Assembly: GCA_001304995.1 (NCBI GenBank)
Contig: BBZU01000013.1
Span: 1-64,000 of the forward strand
Length of the DNA stretch: 64,000 nt
Direction: 5' to 3'
Source of the DNA: Clostridia bacterium UC5.1-1D10
Lineage (GTDB): Bacteria; Bacillota; Clostridia; Lachnospirales; Anaerotignaceae
The notes under the pieces are model-generated. The model had not been told where the DNA came from. It did no database searches and was given only the letters and a program-made list of their open reading frames with translations. Both the position numbers and the translations under genes were made by a program. Shown here in pieces: positions 36,539 through 45,625 of this stretch (its first letter is position 1; each line of letters opens with the position of its first letter).

Positions 36539-37198
36539 ATGAAATTGACAGAACGCCTTTACAAAAGCGTGGAAGATATCTGGATGGGTTATTTGGAACA
36601 GCCTTTCGTAAAAGAATTGGCAGAAGGCACACTGGATGTGGAAAAATTCCGTTTTTATATGATCCAGGATTACCGTTATCTGCTTCAGTATGCCAAAGTG
36701 TTTGCTTTCGGCGTCATCAAGACAGAAGATCCGGAACTGATGCGCCGCTTTGCCGGTATGGTGCATGACGTACTGGACGGCGAAATGAACGTACATAAGA
36801 CTTACATGGCAAGATTGGGCATCACCGAAGAAGAAGTGGCAAAAACACCTTCCGCTCTGACAAACCAGTCCTACACCTCCTATATGCTGGATGTGGCAAA
36901 CAAAGGCGGCCCCCTGGAAATCCTCATGGCAGTGCTGGCTTGCGCATGGAGTTATCAGGTCATTGGAGAACACCATGTGAAGGTGCCCGGCGCTGTGGAA
37001 CACCCTCTTTACGGCGAATGGGTACAGGGTTACAGCAGCAAGGAATATGCGGACAGCACCAAAGAAATCATTGACTGTGTAGACGCTCTGGGCGAAAACA
37101 TCACCCCTGAACAGGAAGCATATCTGACTGATATTTTCGTAAAATGCAGCCGCTATGAAAAACTGTTCTGGGATATGGCTTATGCCATGGAGATGTAA
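36539..37198 (+). CDS. tenA: Aminopyrimidine aminohydrolase TenA
   Basis: 219-residue helical protein. Catalytic cysteine lies in AVLACAWSYQVIGEH and the C-terminal glutamate in RYEKLFWDMAYAMEM. TenA hydrolyses aminopyrimidine from degraded thiamine to hydroxymethylpyrimidine. The second ATG (36539) has better spacing (9 bp) from AGGAGG than the ATG at 36533. Confidence 0.94.
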   Translation: MKLTERLYKSVEDIWMGYLEQPFVKELAEGTLDVEKFRFYMIQDYRYLLQYAKVFAFGVIKTEDPELMRRFAGMVHDVLDGEMNVHKTYMARLGITEEEVAKTPSALTNQSYTSYMLDVANKGGPLEILMAVLACAWSYQVIGEHHVKVPGAVEHPLYGEWVQGYSSKEYADSTKEIIDCVDALGENITPEQEAYLTDIFVKCSRYEKLFWDMAYAMEM

Positions 37199-37219
37199 AG
37201 AAGGAGAGCGAAAGAAGTT

Positions 37220-37975
37220 ATGCTGCAATTTGAAAACGTATCCTTCCGTTATGCCGAAGACGACTTCGACATGATGCGAAATTTGAATTTTCAGGTGGAG
37301 GACAGGGAATTTGTGTCCATCATCGGCGCCAGCGGCTGCGGCAAAAGCACCATTTTCCGCCTCATCAATGGTCTGGAAAAATTACAGCAGGGTCGGATAC
37401 TGGTGGATGGCCGCCCTGTGCAGGAATTGAAAAATTACAGTGCTTTTATGCCTCAGAAAGACCTGCTCTTTCCTTGGCGCACCATTGAAAAGAATATCTG
37501 CCTGCCTATGGAACTGGCGAAAGTCCCCAAGGCAGAACAGGAAAAACGCTGCAAAGAAGTGCTGGAACAAGTGGGACTTTCTGAATACGCCAAAAAGTAT
37601 CCCAAAGACCTGTCCGGCGGTATGAAGCAGAGGGTAGCCTTTGCCCGTACATTGCTGTCCGGGGCGGATCTGCTGCTGTTGGACGAGCCTTTCAGCGCAT
37701 TGGACTATCTGACCCGTGTGGATATGCAGGAATGGCTGCTGCATCAGTGGGAGCATTACCATAAGACCATATTGTTCATCACCCACGACGTAGAGGAAGC
37801 CATTTTCCTTTCCAAGACCATTTACATCATTCAGGACAGACCTTTCTCCCAGATGGAACGGGTGGAAGTGCCTCTGTCTTACCCACGCAATCGTGAGGAT
37901 TTGAAACGTCCTGACATTGTGGAACTGAAAGAAACACTCATTGAAAAACTCAGAAGGAGCGTGATGAATCCATGA
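37220..37975 (+). CDS. thiZ: Pyrimidine-precursor ABC transporter ATPase
   Basis: 251 residues of the nitrate/taurine/HMP ATPase type: Walker A GASGCGKST, Q-loop MPQKDLLFPW, signature LSGGMKQRVAFA, Walker B LLLLDEPFSALD. Its stop overlaps the permease start. In the TPP-controlled tenA operon it energises uptake of formylaminopyrimidine or a related thiamine breakdown product. Confidence 0.9.
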   Translation: MLQFENVSFRYAEDDFDMMRNLNFQVEDREFVSIIGASGCGKSTIFRLINGLEKLQQGRILVDGRPVQELKNYSAFMPQKDLLFPWRTIEKNICLPMELAKVPKAEQEKRCKEVLEQVGLSEYAKKYPKDLSGGMKQRVAFARTLLSGADLLLLDEPFSALDYLTRVDMQEWLLHQWEHYHKTILFITHDVEEAIFLSKTIYIIQDRPFSQMERVEVPLSYPRNREDLKRPDIVELKETLIEKLRRSVMNP

Positions 37976-38714
37976 AAAACATCTGCCTTCTGTGATTCTG
38001 GCTGTGGTTCTGCTGTTGCTGTGGCAGGGCATTGCCATGATTATCGACGCGGCGTATATCCTGCCGTCACCTACACAGATTTGTGTGCGGCTGTGGGAGC
38101 TGCGGGAACCCCTGTTTTTGGTGCATCTGCCTGCAACCATGAAAGTCACCGCCATTGGGCTTTTGATCTCCATTGTGCTGGGGATTCTGCTGGCAGTTGT
38201 CATGGATGCCAATGAAAAAGTGGAACGGGCACTCTATCCCGTTATCGTGGCATCCCAGACCATCCCTACCACTGCCATCGCGCCTTTGTTCATCCTCTGG
38301 TTTGGCTATTCCATCTGGAGCAAGGTGCTGGTAACCATTTTGATCACCTTTTTCCCCATTGCCATTACGGTCTTTGACGGCTTCAAAGCCACCAAACGGG
38401 AAATGGAAGAATTATTGCAGACTTACGGCGCAACAAAAGCCGATATTTTCTGGAAGCTGAAACTGCCTACGGCACTGCCCAACTTTTTCTCCGCCATCAA
38501 AATGGCCATCCCCCTCAGCGTCATCGGGGCTGCCATTGCCGAATGGCTGGGGGCACAGGAAGGCCTGGGCTACTTCAGCAAACGTATGATGACACAGTTG
38601 GACGGCGCAGGCGTTTTCGCGCCTGTGGTGCTGTTGTCCATAACGGCTATGCTTGCCGTTGGGATCATTACCGTCTTGGAATATCGTTTTATCAAATGGA
38701 GAAAGGAGATCTAA
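37972..38714 (+). CDS. thiX: Pyrimidine-precursor ABC transporter permease (frameshifted at start)
   Basis: About 247 residues with six helices and the permease EAA-like loop ELLQTYGATKADIFWKLKLP. The start ATG overlaps the thiZ stop as ATGA. As written, translation halts after seven codons. One A added to the A5 run at 37975 gives MKKHLPSVILAVVLLLLWQG, then the intact frame. Confidence 0.9.
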
Positions 38715-38717
38715 GGA

Positions 38718-39752
38718 ATGAAAAAGAAATTGTTTGCGATGCTCATGGCAGCGGCTATGGTATTCGGCATGACAGCCTGTGGAAGTGGAGAATCCGCAGA
38801 CACCACAGCCGAAACCACAGGCGAGGAAACTCAGCTGGAGGATTTTTCCATTGTGCTGGACTGGTACCCCAATGCGGTACACGCCTTCCTGTATGATGCC
38901 ATTGAAAAAGGCTACTTTGCGGAAGAAGGTCTGAATCTGGTAATCCAGTTCCCTGCCAACACCAATGACGGCATTTCCCTGCCTGCTGCTGGCAAAGCAG
39001 ATGCCGGTGTGTACTACATGCAGGATGCCATCATGACTTCCTGTGAGGAAAATGTGCCCATCGTTTCCATCGGTGCGGTGACACAGAAATCCATGAACGT
39101 TGTCATTTCCCTGAAAGACAGCGGCATCACAGAAGCAAAAGATCTGGCTGGCAAGAAGATCGGCTATGCAGGTACTGTCCTGTCTGAAGCACAGATTCAG
39201 GCAATGCTGCAGAATGCAGGCTTGACTGCTGACGACTGCGAGTGCATCGACGTTGGTTTCGACCTGATGTCTGCACTGACAACAGGTCAGGTAGACGCGA
39301 CCATTGGCAACATGGTCAACCACGAAGTGCCTCAGATGGAAGAACAGGGCTTTGAAGTAAATTACTTCTATCCCACAGACTTTGGCGTGCCTCAGGGCTA
39401 TGAACTGGTGTTTCTGGCAAACAAAGACGCCATCAATGAAAATCCCGAAAAATATCAGGGCTTCCTCCGTGCTTGCCAGAAAGGCTTTGAAGATATGAAG
39501 AACAACCCTGATGAAGTATTGCAGATTCTGCTGGATAACCAGAACGAAGCAAACTTCCCTCTGTCTGAAAACGTAGAAAGACAGAGCATGGAAATCCTGC
39601 TGCCCGATATGGAAACAGAATCCGCGCCTTTCCTCCATCAGGAAGCATCCGTATGGCAGGAAAACGCTGACTGGATGTATGAAGTTGGCGTGCTGACAAA
39701 AGAAGCCGATGTCAGCGGATTGGTGGTAAACCTGCTGGACGAAGCACAGTAA
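38718..39752 (+). CDS. thiY: Pyrimidine-precursor binding lipoprotein
   Basis: 344 residues. Lipobox FGMTAC. NMT1/THI5-like fold: VLDWYPNAVHAFLYDAIEKG, FPANTNDGISLPAAGKADAG, and GTVLSEAQIQAML. It binds the extracellular pyrimidine and delivers it to ThiXZ. Confidence 0.93.
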   Translation: MKKKLFAMLMAAAMVFGMTACGSGESADTTAETTGEETQLEDFSIVLDWYPNAVHAFLYDAIEKGYFAEEGLNLVIQFPANTNDGISLPAAGKADAGVYYMQDAIMTSCEENVPIVSIGAVTQKSMNVVISLKDSGITEAKDLAGKKIGYAGTVLSEAQIQAMLQNAGLTADDCECIDVGFDLMSALTTGQVDATIGNMVNHEVPQMEEQGFEVNYFYPTDFGVPQGYELVFLANKDAINENPEKYQGFLRACQKGFEDMKNNPDEVLQILLDNQNEANFPLSENVERQSMEILLPDMETESAPFLHQEASVWQENADWMYEVGVLTKEADVSGLVVNLLDEAQ

Positions 39753-39789
39753 AAGAACTATTGTGAAAAGAAAAAAAGAACCAACCTGA

Positions 39790-39970
39790 TTAGGGACATC
39801 TTCATAAGAAAACAAAGAAAGCCAAAATCCTTATCATTACAAAGGATTTTGGCTTTCTTATTTTATTAAGATTTTATTTGTTATGTTTTCTTATGAAGGC
39901 AGCCGTTGCAATTCCCCATAAGAAATCAAGGAAGAGGAAAATCAACGTTTTCTTAAGGGAAAGTTGCTTT
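39790..39970 (-). repeat. Dispersed modular palindromic element, full copy E (inverted)
   Basis: TTAGGGACATCTTCATAAGA begins the outer arm, paired with TGTTTTCTTATGAAGGCAGC. The inner hairpin is GAAAGCCAAAATCCTT/AAGGATTTTGGCTTTC. Module 1 follows with CCCCATAAGAAATC and GTTTTCTTAAGGGAAAG. It serves as the 3' boundary of the thi operon. Confidence 0.88.
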
Positions 39971-40069
39971 ACAAGGTCGGTTTTTTGTACTTTTTTGCGA
40001 TTTCTCCCGCATTGAAAAACCCCTGTTTTCCGGGTATAATGAAAAGAAAACCATAAAGGAGGCGGGGCT

Positions 40070-40822
40070 ATGCGTGCCCTTATCACCGGAGCCACCAGCG
40101 GCATCGGCAAGGCTTTTGCCCTGCTTTTGAGCCAGAGGGGCTTTGATTTGATTTTAGCCAGCCGGAATACGGCAAAAATGCGGAAATTACAGAAAATACT
40201 GCCCACCCATGTGGACATTGTCACCGTGGATTTGACCAAAGAAGCGGACTGTTATCATTTATACGAAACAGTGAAAGATACGCCCATTGACCTTGTCATC
40301 AATAACGCCGGTATGGGAGCAGTGGGACAGTTTGCCGAAATCCCTCTGGAAAAAGAACTGGATATGCTGAATCTCAACGTCCGGGCGGTACATATTCTCA
40401 CAAAGCTGTTTTTACAGGACTTTGTCCGTCGGGATTATGGATATATTTTGAATGTGGCGTCGTCGGCTGGGTTTACGGCAGGCCCCCTCATGGCGTCTTA
40501 CTATGCGGGAAAAAACTATGTGCTGCGGCTGACACAGGCGGTGGCGGAAGAATTGCGGCAGGAAGGGAGCCGGGTGCGGGTATCCGCTCTTTGTCCCGGG
40601 CCTGTGGATACGGACTTTAACCGCAATGCCAATGCCAAATCCGCTGTGAAGGGCATTTCTCCCAAGAAAGCAGCTGCCGCAGGACTGAAAGGCGTTTTTG
40701 CCGGAAAAACGGTGATACTGCCTGACGGCGGTACCTACGCCACAAGACTGATGCAGCGGTTATTGCCGGAAAAATGCCTGCTGCCTTTGACCTACGCCAT
40801 CCAAAAGCGAAAAGAGGACTAA
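40070..40822 (+). CDS. Short-chain dehydrogenase/reductase
   Basis: 250-residue classical SDR. Nucleotide motif TGATSGIG, NNAGMG, catalytic serine in NVASSAGF, and YxxxK in SYYAGKNYV. Basic residue after the motif (SRN) suggests NADP(H). It lies 1 bp before the YihY gene, so the two are co-transcribed. Substrate unknown. Confidence 0.92.
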   Translation: MRALITGATSGIGKAFALLLSQRGFDLILASRNTAKMRKLQKILPTHVDIVTVDLTKEADCYHLYETVKDTPIDLVINNAGMGAVGQFAEIPLEKELDMLNLNVRAVHILTKLFLQDFVRRDYGYILNVASSAGFTAGPLMASYYAGKNYVLRLTQAVAEELRQEGSRVRVSALCPGPVDTDFNRNANAKSAVKGISPKKAAAAGLKGVFAGKTVILPDGGTYATRLMQRLLPEKCLLPLTYAIQKRKED

Positions 40823-40823
40823 C

Positions 40824-41689
40824 ATGGAACTGGATTTACATGGACAGATTAAGAAAAGGAAGGGCTGGCAGAAAGTGATCCTGCTGACCATTCAGGGGTA
40901 TTTTGACAATAAGGTGGGGCGCAACGCCGCCGCCATGACATACTACCTCTTGTTTGCCATGTTCCCGTTTTTATTTTTGTGACATCTCTTTTGGGGCTTC
41001 TGCATCTGCCCACATTGACATTGGATGGACAGATCACCCGTTTCCTGCCGGAAGATGTGGTAGTGTTTCTGAATCTTGCCATTGAGCATATCACAAAGAG
41101 CAGCAACAATGCTTTGCTGACATTCGGGTTGGTGTTCTCTGTGTGGTTTCCTCTTCGGGCAGTTTCCAACCTTATGGAAGCCATCAACGATATTTACGGC
41201 GAAGAAAAATCCGGCAGCCATTCCATCCGTACAGCTATCCTGACGGCATTGACCATTGTCTTGATTCCAGCCACTCTTTTGGTGTTGCTGTTGGGGGAAA
41301 GGGTGCTGGGATTTGTAGGGGAATATATTCCCATTTCAACGGAATTCATCACCGGATGGAGCCGTATGCGTTTTGTGCCTATGGCGGCGGCGCTGCTGTT
41401 TGTGCTGTCGGCGGTGTATTTTTTCTCGCCGTCCAAAATACAGAAAGCCCGGTATATCCTGCCGGGGGCTATCCTTTCCATGGGTGTGTGGATGCTCTTT
41501 TCCCTGATATTTTCCTACTATGTAGACCACATGGGACGGTATTCCATTATTTATGGCTCCATCGGGGTCATCATTGCCCTCTTGGTGTGGATGGACTGGA
41601 GCATGATCGCTATGCTTATGGGCGCGGTGTTTAATGTGGCACTGCGGGAAACCTACGATAAACCAAAAGAAATCAAATTAGAACCATAA
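40824..41689 (+). CDS. YihY/UPF0761 family membrane protein (frameshifted here)
   Basis: About 288 residues and six helices. The start reads GRNAAAMTYYLLFAMFPFLF, typical of the family once annotated as RNase BN. After 40975 the frame changes. One T added to the T5 run gives FPFLFFVTSLLGLL and the rest (FSVWFPLRAVSNLMEAINDI, GSIGVIIALLVWMDWSM). Envelope protein of unknown function. Confidence 0.88.
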
Positions 41690-41690
41690 A

Positions 41691-41727
41691 AAACCGGAAA
41701 TTCCAGATGGTGGAACTTCCGGTTTTT
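41691..41727. terminator. Bidirectional terminator
   Basis: AACCGGAAATTCCA/TGGAACTTCCGGTT with T tail, between the YihY gene and the phage-tail remnant. Confidence 0.85.
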
Positions 41728-41735
41728 TGATTTTG

Positions 41736-41855
41736 TCAGAACTGGATGATGTCCTGATATTCTTCCTCTGTCAGCTTGCCCAGTGTCAGATAACGCTGGA
41801 GCTGGTCTTTGCGGACATAACCCAGTTTGTATTTTTTCTTCAGGATCTCGTACAT
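41736..41855 (-). CDS. XkdX-family phage protein
   Basis: 39 residues: MYEILKKKYKLGYVRKDQLQ, then RYLTLGKLTEEEYQDIIQF. This is the short XkdX protein encoded after tail-fibre genes in PBSX-like prophages. GGAGG lies 10 bp upstream. Its start overlaps the preceding gene by a few bases. Role in the tail unknown. Confidence 0.85.
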   Translation of the reverse strand: MYEILKKKYKLGYVRKDQLQRYLTLGKLTEEEYQDIIQF

Positions 41856-41856
41856 C

Positions 41857-42141
41857 TCACATGCCTCCTTCCAGAATTGCCAGTTCTAGGTCAGAAAGCC
41901 CCTGCATGATGATTTGCAGGTCTGTGTAAACAGGTTCCGGCTGTGGTTCATAGTCGTAGATGAGCTGCTGTTCTTCATTCAGTTTCAGATAGACCACAAA
42001 GCCTTCTTTTGGCTCCGGAAAGGGGGGCAGGGAAGTATCCAGCCAAATGGTGTTGTCACAAAGGCAGCTTTCTGCCGCTTCTTTGCTTACATAAAGGTTG
42101 TACCAGACCACACGGCCGGTCTTGTCGAAATTGACTAACAT
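41857..42141 (-). CDS. Phage tail-associated hypothetical protein
   Basis: 94 residues with no recognised enzyme motif; Pro/Glu-rich middle and a C-terminal helix DLQIIMQGLSDLELAILEGG. Proteins of this size and C-terminal pattern commonly lie between tail-fibre and XkdX genes. AAAGGAG precedes the ATG. Called by context. Confidence 0.7.
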   Translation of the reverse strand: MLVNFDKTGRVVWYNLYVSKEAAESCLCDNTIWLDTSLPPFPEPKEGFVVYLKLNEEQQLIYDYEPQPEPVYTDLQIIMQGLSDLELAILEGGM

Positions 42142-42159
42142 GTTTTTCGCTCCTTTCGT

Positions 42160-42807
42160 TTACGCTTCTTTGGTGTCGGTGTAGCCGATCAAAAATTCCT
42201 CCAACTGTGCAGAGGATGCCGTATAGCCGATGTATAGGAAGGTGTAATCGGTACCGGCAGTAACAGAAATAACCCATTCGCAGGTGCGACCTTCTCCCTC
42301 AGAGGAATATTTGTAATGAAGACAGGCCTTTTCCTCTGGAGGCAGACATGAAATAGATTCCCCCATATTGGTTTTTTCCGGTGCGTTGCTTAACTGATAG
42401 GGGACGTTGTCATAAATGTCAAAAGCAAAACTTCCACTATCTGTTACTTTGAACTTTAAATAAATGGTACCGTTTTTTTCAGCACGAAAAAGTTGTAAGC
42501 TTTCCGTAAAATCTGCTGCTGGTGGACTTTGGAAACCAATTGCTGATATTTTTTTGATCTCTGTTGTGGAATAACGGTAGATATCCGCTTTCTCTTCCGG
42601 CTGATGACTGGGGTGGAGCAGCCCGAAAAGCGTATCCTCCCCTTCATCGCCGGGATTGCCGATTTTTTCGCTGACGCCTGCCATGTCCTGTTCCGCCTGA
42701 TACAGCTGGGTGTCAATGGCATCCATGTTCTCATTGAAGTCCGCCACGTCGTAGTAGTCATCGGTGCCGGGTTTGATGAGGTCGTAATGCTCTGTAAATG
42801 TTGCCAT
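42160..42807 (-). CDS. Phage tail-fibre-like protein
   Basis: 215 residues. The N-terminus (HYDLIKPGTDDYYDVADFNE NMDAIDTQL) is the standard start of many clostridial prophage tail proteins. The C-terminal 130 residues form a beta-rich, probably receptor-binding domain without recognised relatives. First gene of the three-gene tail remnant; no other phage genes are nearby. Confidence 0.82.
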   Translation of the reverse strand: MATFTEHYDLIKPGTDDYYDVADFNENMDAIDTQLYQAEQDMAGVSEKIGNPGDEGEDTLFGLLHPSHQPEEKADIYRYSTTEIKKISAIGFQSPPAADFTESLQLFRAEKNGTIYLKFKVTDSGSFAFDIYDNVPYQLSNAPEKTNMGESISCLPPEEKACLHYKYSSEGEGRTCEWVISVTAGTDYTFLYIGYTASSAQLEEFLIGYTDTKEA

Positions 42808-42898
42808 TTGTTTCTCTCCTTTCTGTTTGAATTTTTGTTACGCCCTAAGGGTAATGGGTTTCAAGTCCCAAAAAGTCCCAACCTGTGAAAAATAAAAA

Positions 42899-42935
42899 AG
42901 ACATGTTCTCAAAATCATGAGAAACATGTCTTTTA
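42899..42935. terminator. Bidirectional terminator
   Basis: AGACATGTTCTC/GAGAAACATGTCT stem with A and T flanks, just after the stop of the HTH gene at 42947. Confidence 0.8.
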
Positions 42936-42946
42936 TGTGTGAAAAA

Positions 42947-43178
42947 TCAGTCGAATTCCAGAAATTTGTGTGGTGGAACATCTAAAGCGTTGGCAATGCG
43001 GAATAACGTATAGAGGGAAATGGGTTTGTAGATATTGGGCGCTTCAATCATACCGATAAAGTTGGTTGCAACATGGATTTTCTCTGCTAGTTCCTCTTGG
43101 GTCAGCCCTTTCAGTTTGCGATAATAAGCAATTTTTTAAGCCTATCTTTTTATATTCTTCTGTATAGTCATTTTTCAT
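42947..43178 (-). CDS. Small XRE regulator (frameshifted here)
   Basis: Corrected about 77 residues: MKNDYTEEYKKIGLKIAYYR, KLKGLTQEELAEKIHVATNF, then IGMIEAPNIYKPISLYTLFR and ending DVPPHKFLEFD. As written, an A6 run near 43133 has one A too many and the frame stops early. Divergent from another HTH gene. Not long enough to encode more than the DNA-binding domain. Confidence 0.75.
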
Positions 43179-43308
43179 ACAAACCAAATCCTTTCTGTTA
43201 CTAGTATACTGAACAGAAAGAGTGGTTTTTATTGCTTTACAAATTAATAATTATTATAATTTAATATAATAATTATTGATAATTTAGTAATAAAGAGGGG
43301 GCAAGCAC

Positions 43309-43611
43309 ATGAAAACCATATTTGCACAGAATTTACGGAAATACCGCAAAATCTGCGGTATGACCCAGAAGACGCTGGCAAAGGAACTGCATTACAGTCA
43401 TACAGCCATTGCCAATTATGAATCCGGCAGGAATGAGCCATCTTTGTCGGATCTGTGCCGCCTGTCGGATATTTTGGGGGTGTCCACAGACGCGCTTTTG
43501 GGTCGGGAAGGCTTGGAGTACAAAGAAATGAGCAATCCATTTTTGGAGCAGTTTATGCAACTGGAACCAAAAATGCAGAAGATCATCGGAGAACTGGTTT
43601 TTCTGCTGTAA
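43309..43611 (+). CDS. XRE-family regulator
   Basis: 100 residues: HTH at 5-60 (FAQNLRKYRKICGMTQKTLA, YSHTAIANYESGRNEPSLSD) plus a helical tail. GAGGGGG precedes the ATG. The adjacent tail remnant suggests a former prophage repressor, but a chromosomal regulator is equally possible. Confidence 0.85.
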   Translation: MKTIFAQNLRKYRKICGMTQKTLAKELHYSHTAIANYESGRNEPSLSDLCRLSDILGVSTDALLGREGLEYKEMSNPFLEQFMQLEPKMQKIIGELVFLL

Positions 43612-43643
43612 TGGGGAACGGCGGAAGTCCTGATAAAAATAAA

Positions 43644-43680
43644 ACATCTGGAATCATTGGATTCCAGATGTTTTTGTTTT
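43644..43680. terminator. Bidirectional terminator
   Basis: ACATCTGGAATC, ATTG, GATTCCAGATGT, then TTTTG; between convergent HTH and asnB genes. Confidence 0.88.
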
Positions 43681-43683
43681 CTT

Positions 43684-45513
43684 TTATGCCGCCTGTTCAA
43701 AGAACTGCTGATGCCATACCAGGAACATATAGATTGTCCAGATCTTACGGCTGTTGTCTGCCTTGCCTGCGCGGTGTTCATCCAGATATTTGATGATTTC
43801 CGCTGTGTTGAAGAATTCTTTTGCGGCGGGGCTTTCAAAAGCAGCTTTCACACGGTTGTAATAAGCGTCTTCTTTCAGCCAGATACGGATGGGTACGGGG
43901 AAGCCCAGTTTTTTCTTCTCCGCAACCATGTCGGGCAGATAACGGTGCGCCGCCTGACGCATGGCAAATTTGGTGTTTTCTTTGTTGACTTTGTATTCTG
44001 TGGGTACCGTTCTGGCAATGTCGAATACTTTTCTGTCCAGGAAAGGTACACGCACTTCCAGAGAGTGTGCCATACTCATTTTGTCCGCTTTCAGCAGAAT
44101 GTCGCCAATGAGCCAGAAATGGATATCAATATACTGCATTTTGGTCACGTCATCCTGATTTGCCACTTTGTCGTAATAAGGGCGTGTCAGAACGGTGTGG
44201 TGATATTTCCCTGTGGGGGATTTCAGGATTTTTTCACGTTCTTCTTCCTGGAACATGAAAGCGTTGCCGATGAAGCGTTCCTGCAAATCTTTGCTGCCGC
44301 GGATGAGGTAGTTTCTGCCTTTTACCTTGGGCAGTTTTTTCGCTACGGCACCCATGGCTTTCCGCACAGGACGGGGCAGTCTGGTCAGAGGCAGCAGGTC
44401 GTGAGGTTCTCGGTAAATGTTGTAGCCGCCGAAAAATTCGTCAGCGCCTTCGCCGGAAAGGGAAACTTTCACATGTTTTGCTGCTGTCTGGCTCACAAAG
44501 TACAGGGCAATAGCAGAAGGGTCTGCCAGAGGCTCGTCCATGTGGTACTGCACCTTGCCGATAACATCCCAGTATTCGTCTTTGGAAATGAGTTTGTTGT
44601 AGTTGTCGATTTTGATTTTTTCGGACAATGCTTTCGCGTAGTCGATTTCGTTGTATTTTTCGTAGTCGAAACCTACGGTGAATGTTTTGTCACCGTGGAA
44701 AGATGCAGCTACATAAGAGCTGTCTACGCCGCTGGAAAGGAAAGAGCCCACTTCCACGTCGCTGATTTTATGCTTTTTGATGGAATCCTGCATAGCGTTG
44801 TCGATGTCGTCCACGAACTGTTCCAGAGATTTTGTGTGGTCGGGTTCAAAAACAGGTTCCCAATAGCGTTTGATGTCCATTTTGCCATCCTTAAAAGTGA
44901 AGCAGTGAGCAGGAGGCAGTTTGAATACGCCTTTGAAGAATGTTTCCGGCAGGACGCTGTACTGGAATGTGAGATAGTTTTCCAGTGCTTCTTTGTTTAC
45001 TTCCCGTTTGAAACTGGGGTATTCCAGAATGCTCTTGATTTCGGAGCCGTAAACCAGGTTCCCGTTCTGGATGGAGTAGTAAAAAGGCTTGATGCCGAAA
45101 AAGTCTCTTGCGCCAAAAAGTGTCTTTGTCTTGCTGTCCCAAATAACGAAAGCGAACATGCCGCGCAGTTTGGGCAGCAGGTCTTCGCCGTATTCTTCGT
45201 AGCCGTGGAGCAGGACTTCTGTGTCCGCATGGCTGCCCATGACATGACCCTTTGCGATAAGGTCTTCACGGAGTTCCTGATGGTTGTAAATTTCCCCGTT
45301 GAATGTGATGACCATATCCCTGTTTTCGTTGTAGATAGGCTGTGTGCCGCCCTCCAGGTCGATGATGCTCAAACGGCGGAATCCCATGGAAACGCCGTCG
45401 TCAATATGTTTGCCGCCGCTGTCAGGGCCGCGGTGGATGATTTTGTTCATCATGTTTTCCAGTATTTCTTCGGAAGTCAAAAGACGTCCCGTAAATCCGC
45501 AAATGCCGCACAT
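43684..45513 (-). CDS. asnB: Asparagine synthase, glutamine-hydrolysing
   Basis: 609 residues. The class II glutaminase domain begins with the catalytic Cys2 (MCGICGFTG) and contains RRLSIIDLEGGTQPI and FNGEIYNH. The synthetase domain has the ATP motif SFLSSGVDSSYVAA and SLSGEGADEFFGGY. The start at 45513 behind AAAGGAGGAAC places the cysteine second; upstream codons are rejected. Confidence 0.96.
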   Translation of the reverse strand: MCGICGFTGRLLTSEEILENMMNKIIHRGPDSGGKHIDDGVSMGFRRLSIIDLEGGTQPIYNENRDMVITFNGEIYNHQELREDLIAKGHVMGSHADTEVLLHGYEEYGEDLLPKLRGMFAFVIWDSKTKTLFGARDFFGIKPFYYSIQNGNLVYGSEIKSILEYPSFKREVNKEALENYLTFQYSVLPETFFKGVFKLPPAHCFTFKDGKMDIKRYWEPVFEPDHTKSLEQFVDDIDNAMQDSIKKHKISDVEVGSFLSSGVDSSYVAASFHGDKTFTVGFDYEKYNEIDYAKALSEKIKIDNYNKLISKDEYWDVIGKVQYHMDEPLADPSAIALYFVSQTAAKHVKVSLSGEGADEFFGGYNIYREPHDLLPLTRLPRPVRKAMGAVAKKLPKVKGRNYLIRGSKDLQERFIGNAFMFQEEEREKILKSPTGKYHHTVLTRPYYDKVANQDDVTKMQYIDIHFWLIGDILLKADKMSMAHSLEVRVPFLDRKVFDIARTVPTEYKVNKENTKFAMRQAAHRYLPDMVAEKKKLGFPVPIRIWLKEDAYYNRVKAAFESPAAKEFFNTAEIIKYLDEHRAGKADNSRKIWTIYMFLVWHQQFFEQAA

Positions 45514-45589
45514 AGATGTTGTTCCTCCTTTTATATATGTCAAAAAACATATCTATCCGCATTTTACTTTAGCACAAAATGGGGAAAAA

Positions 45590-45619
45590 GCAAAGGCATT
45601 TCCCCAAAGAAATGCCTTT
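45590..45619 (-). terminator. Hairpin between malQ and asnB
   Basis: AAAGGCATTT/AAATGCCTTT, 10-bp stem, just downstream of malQ. Confidence 0.7.
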
Positions 45620-45625
45620 GTGTCC

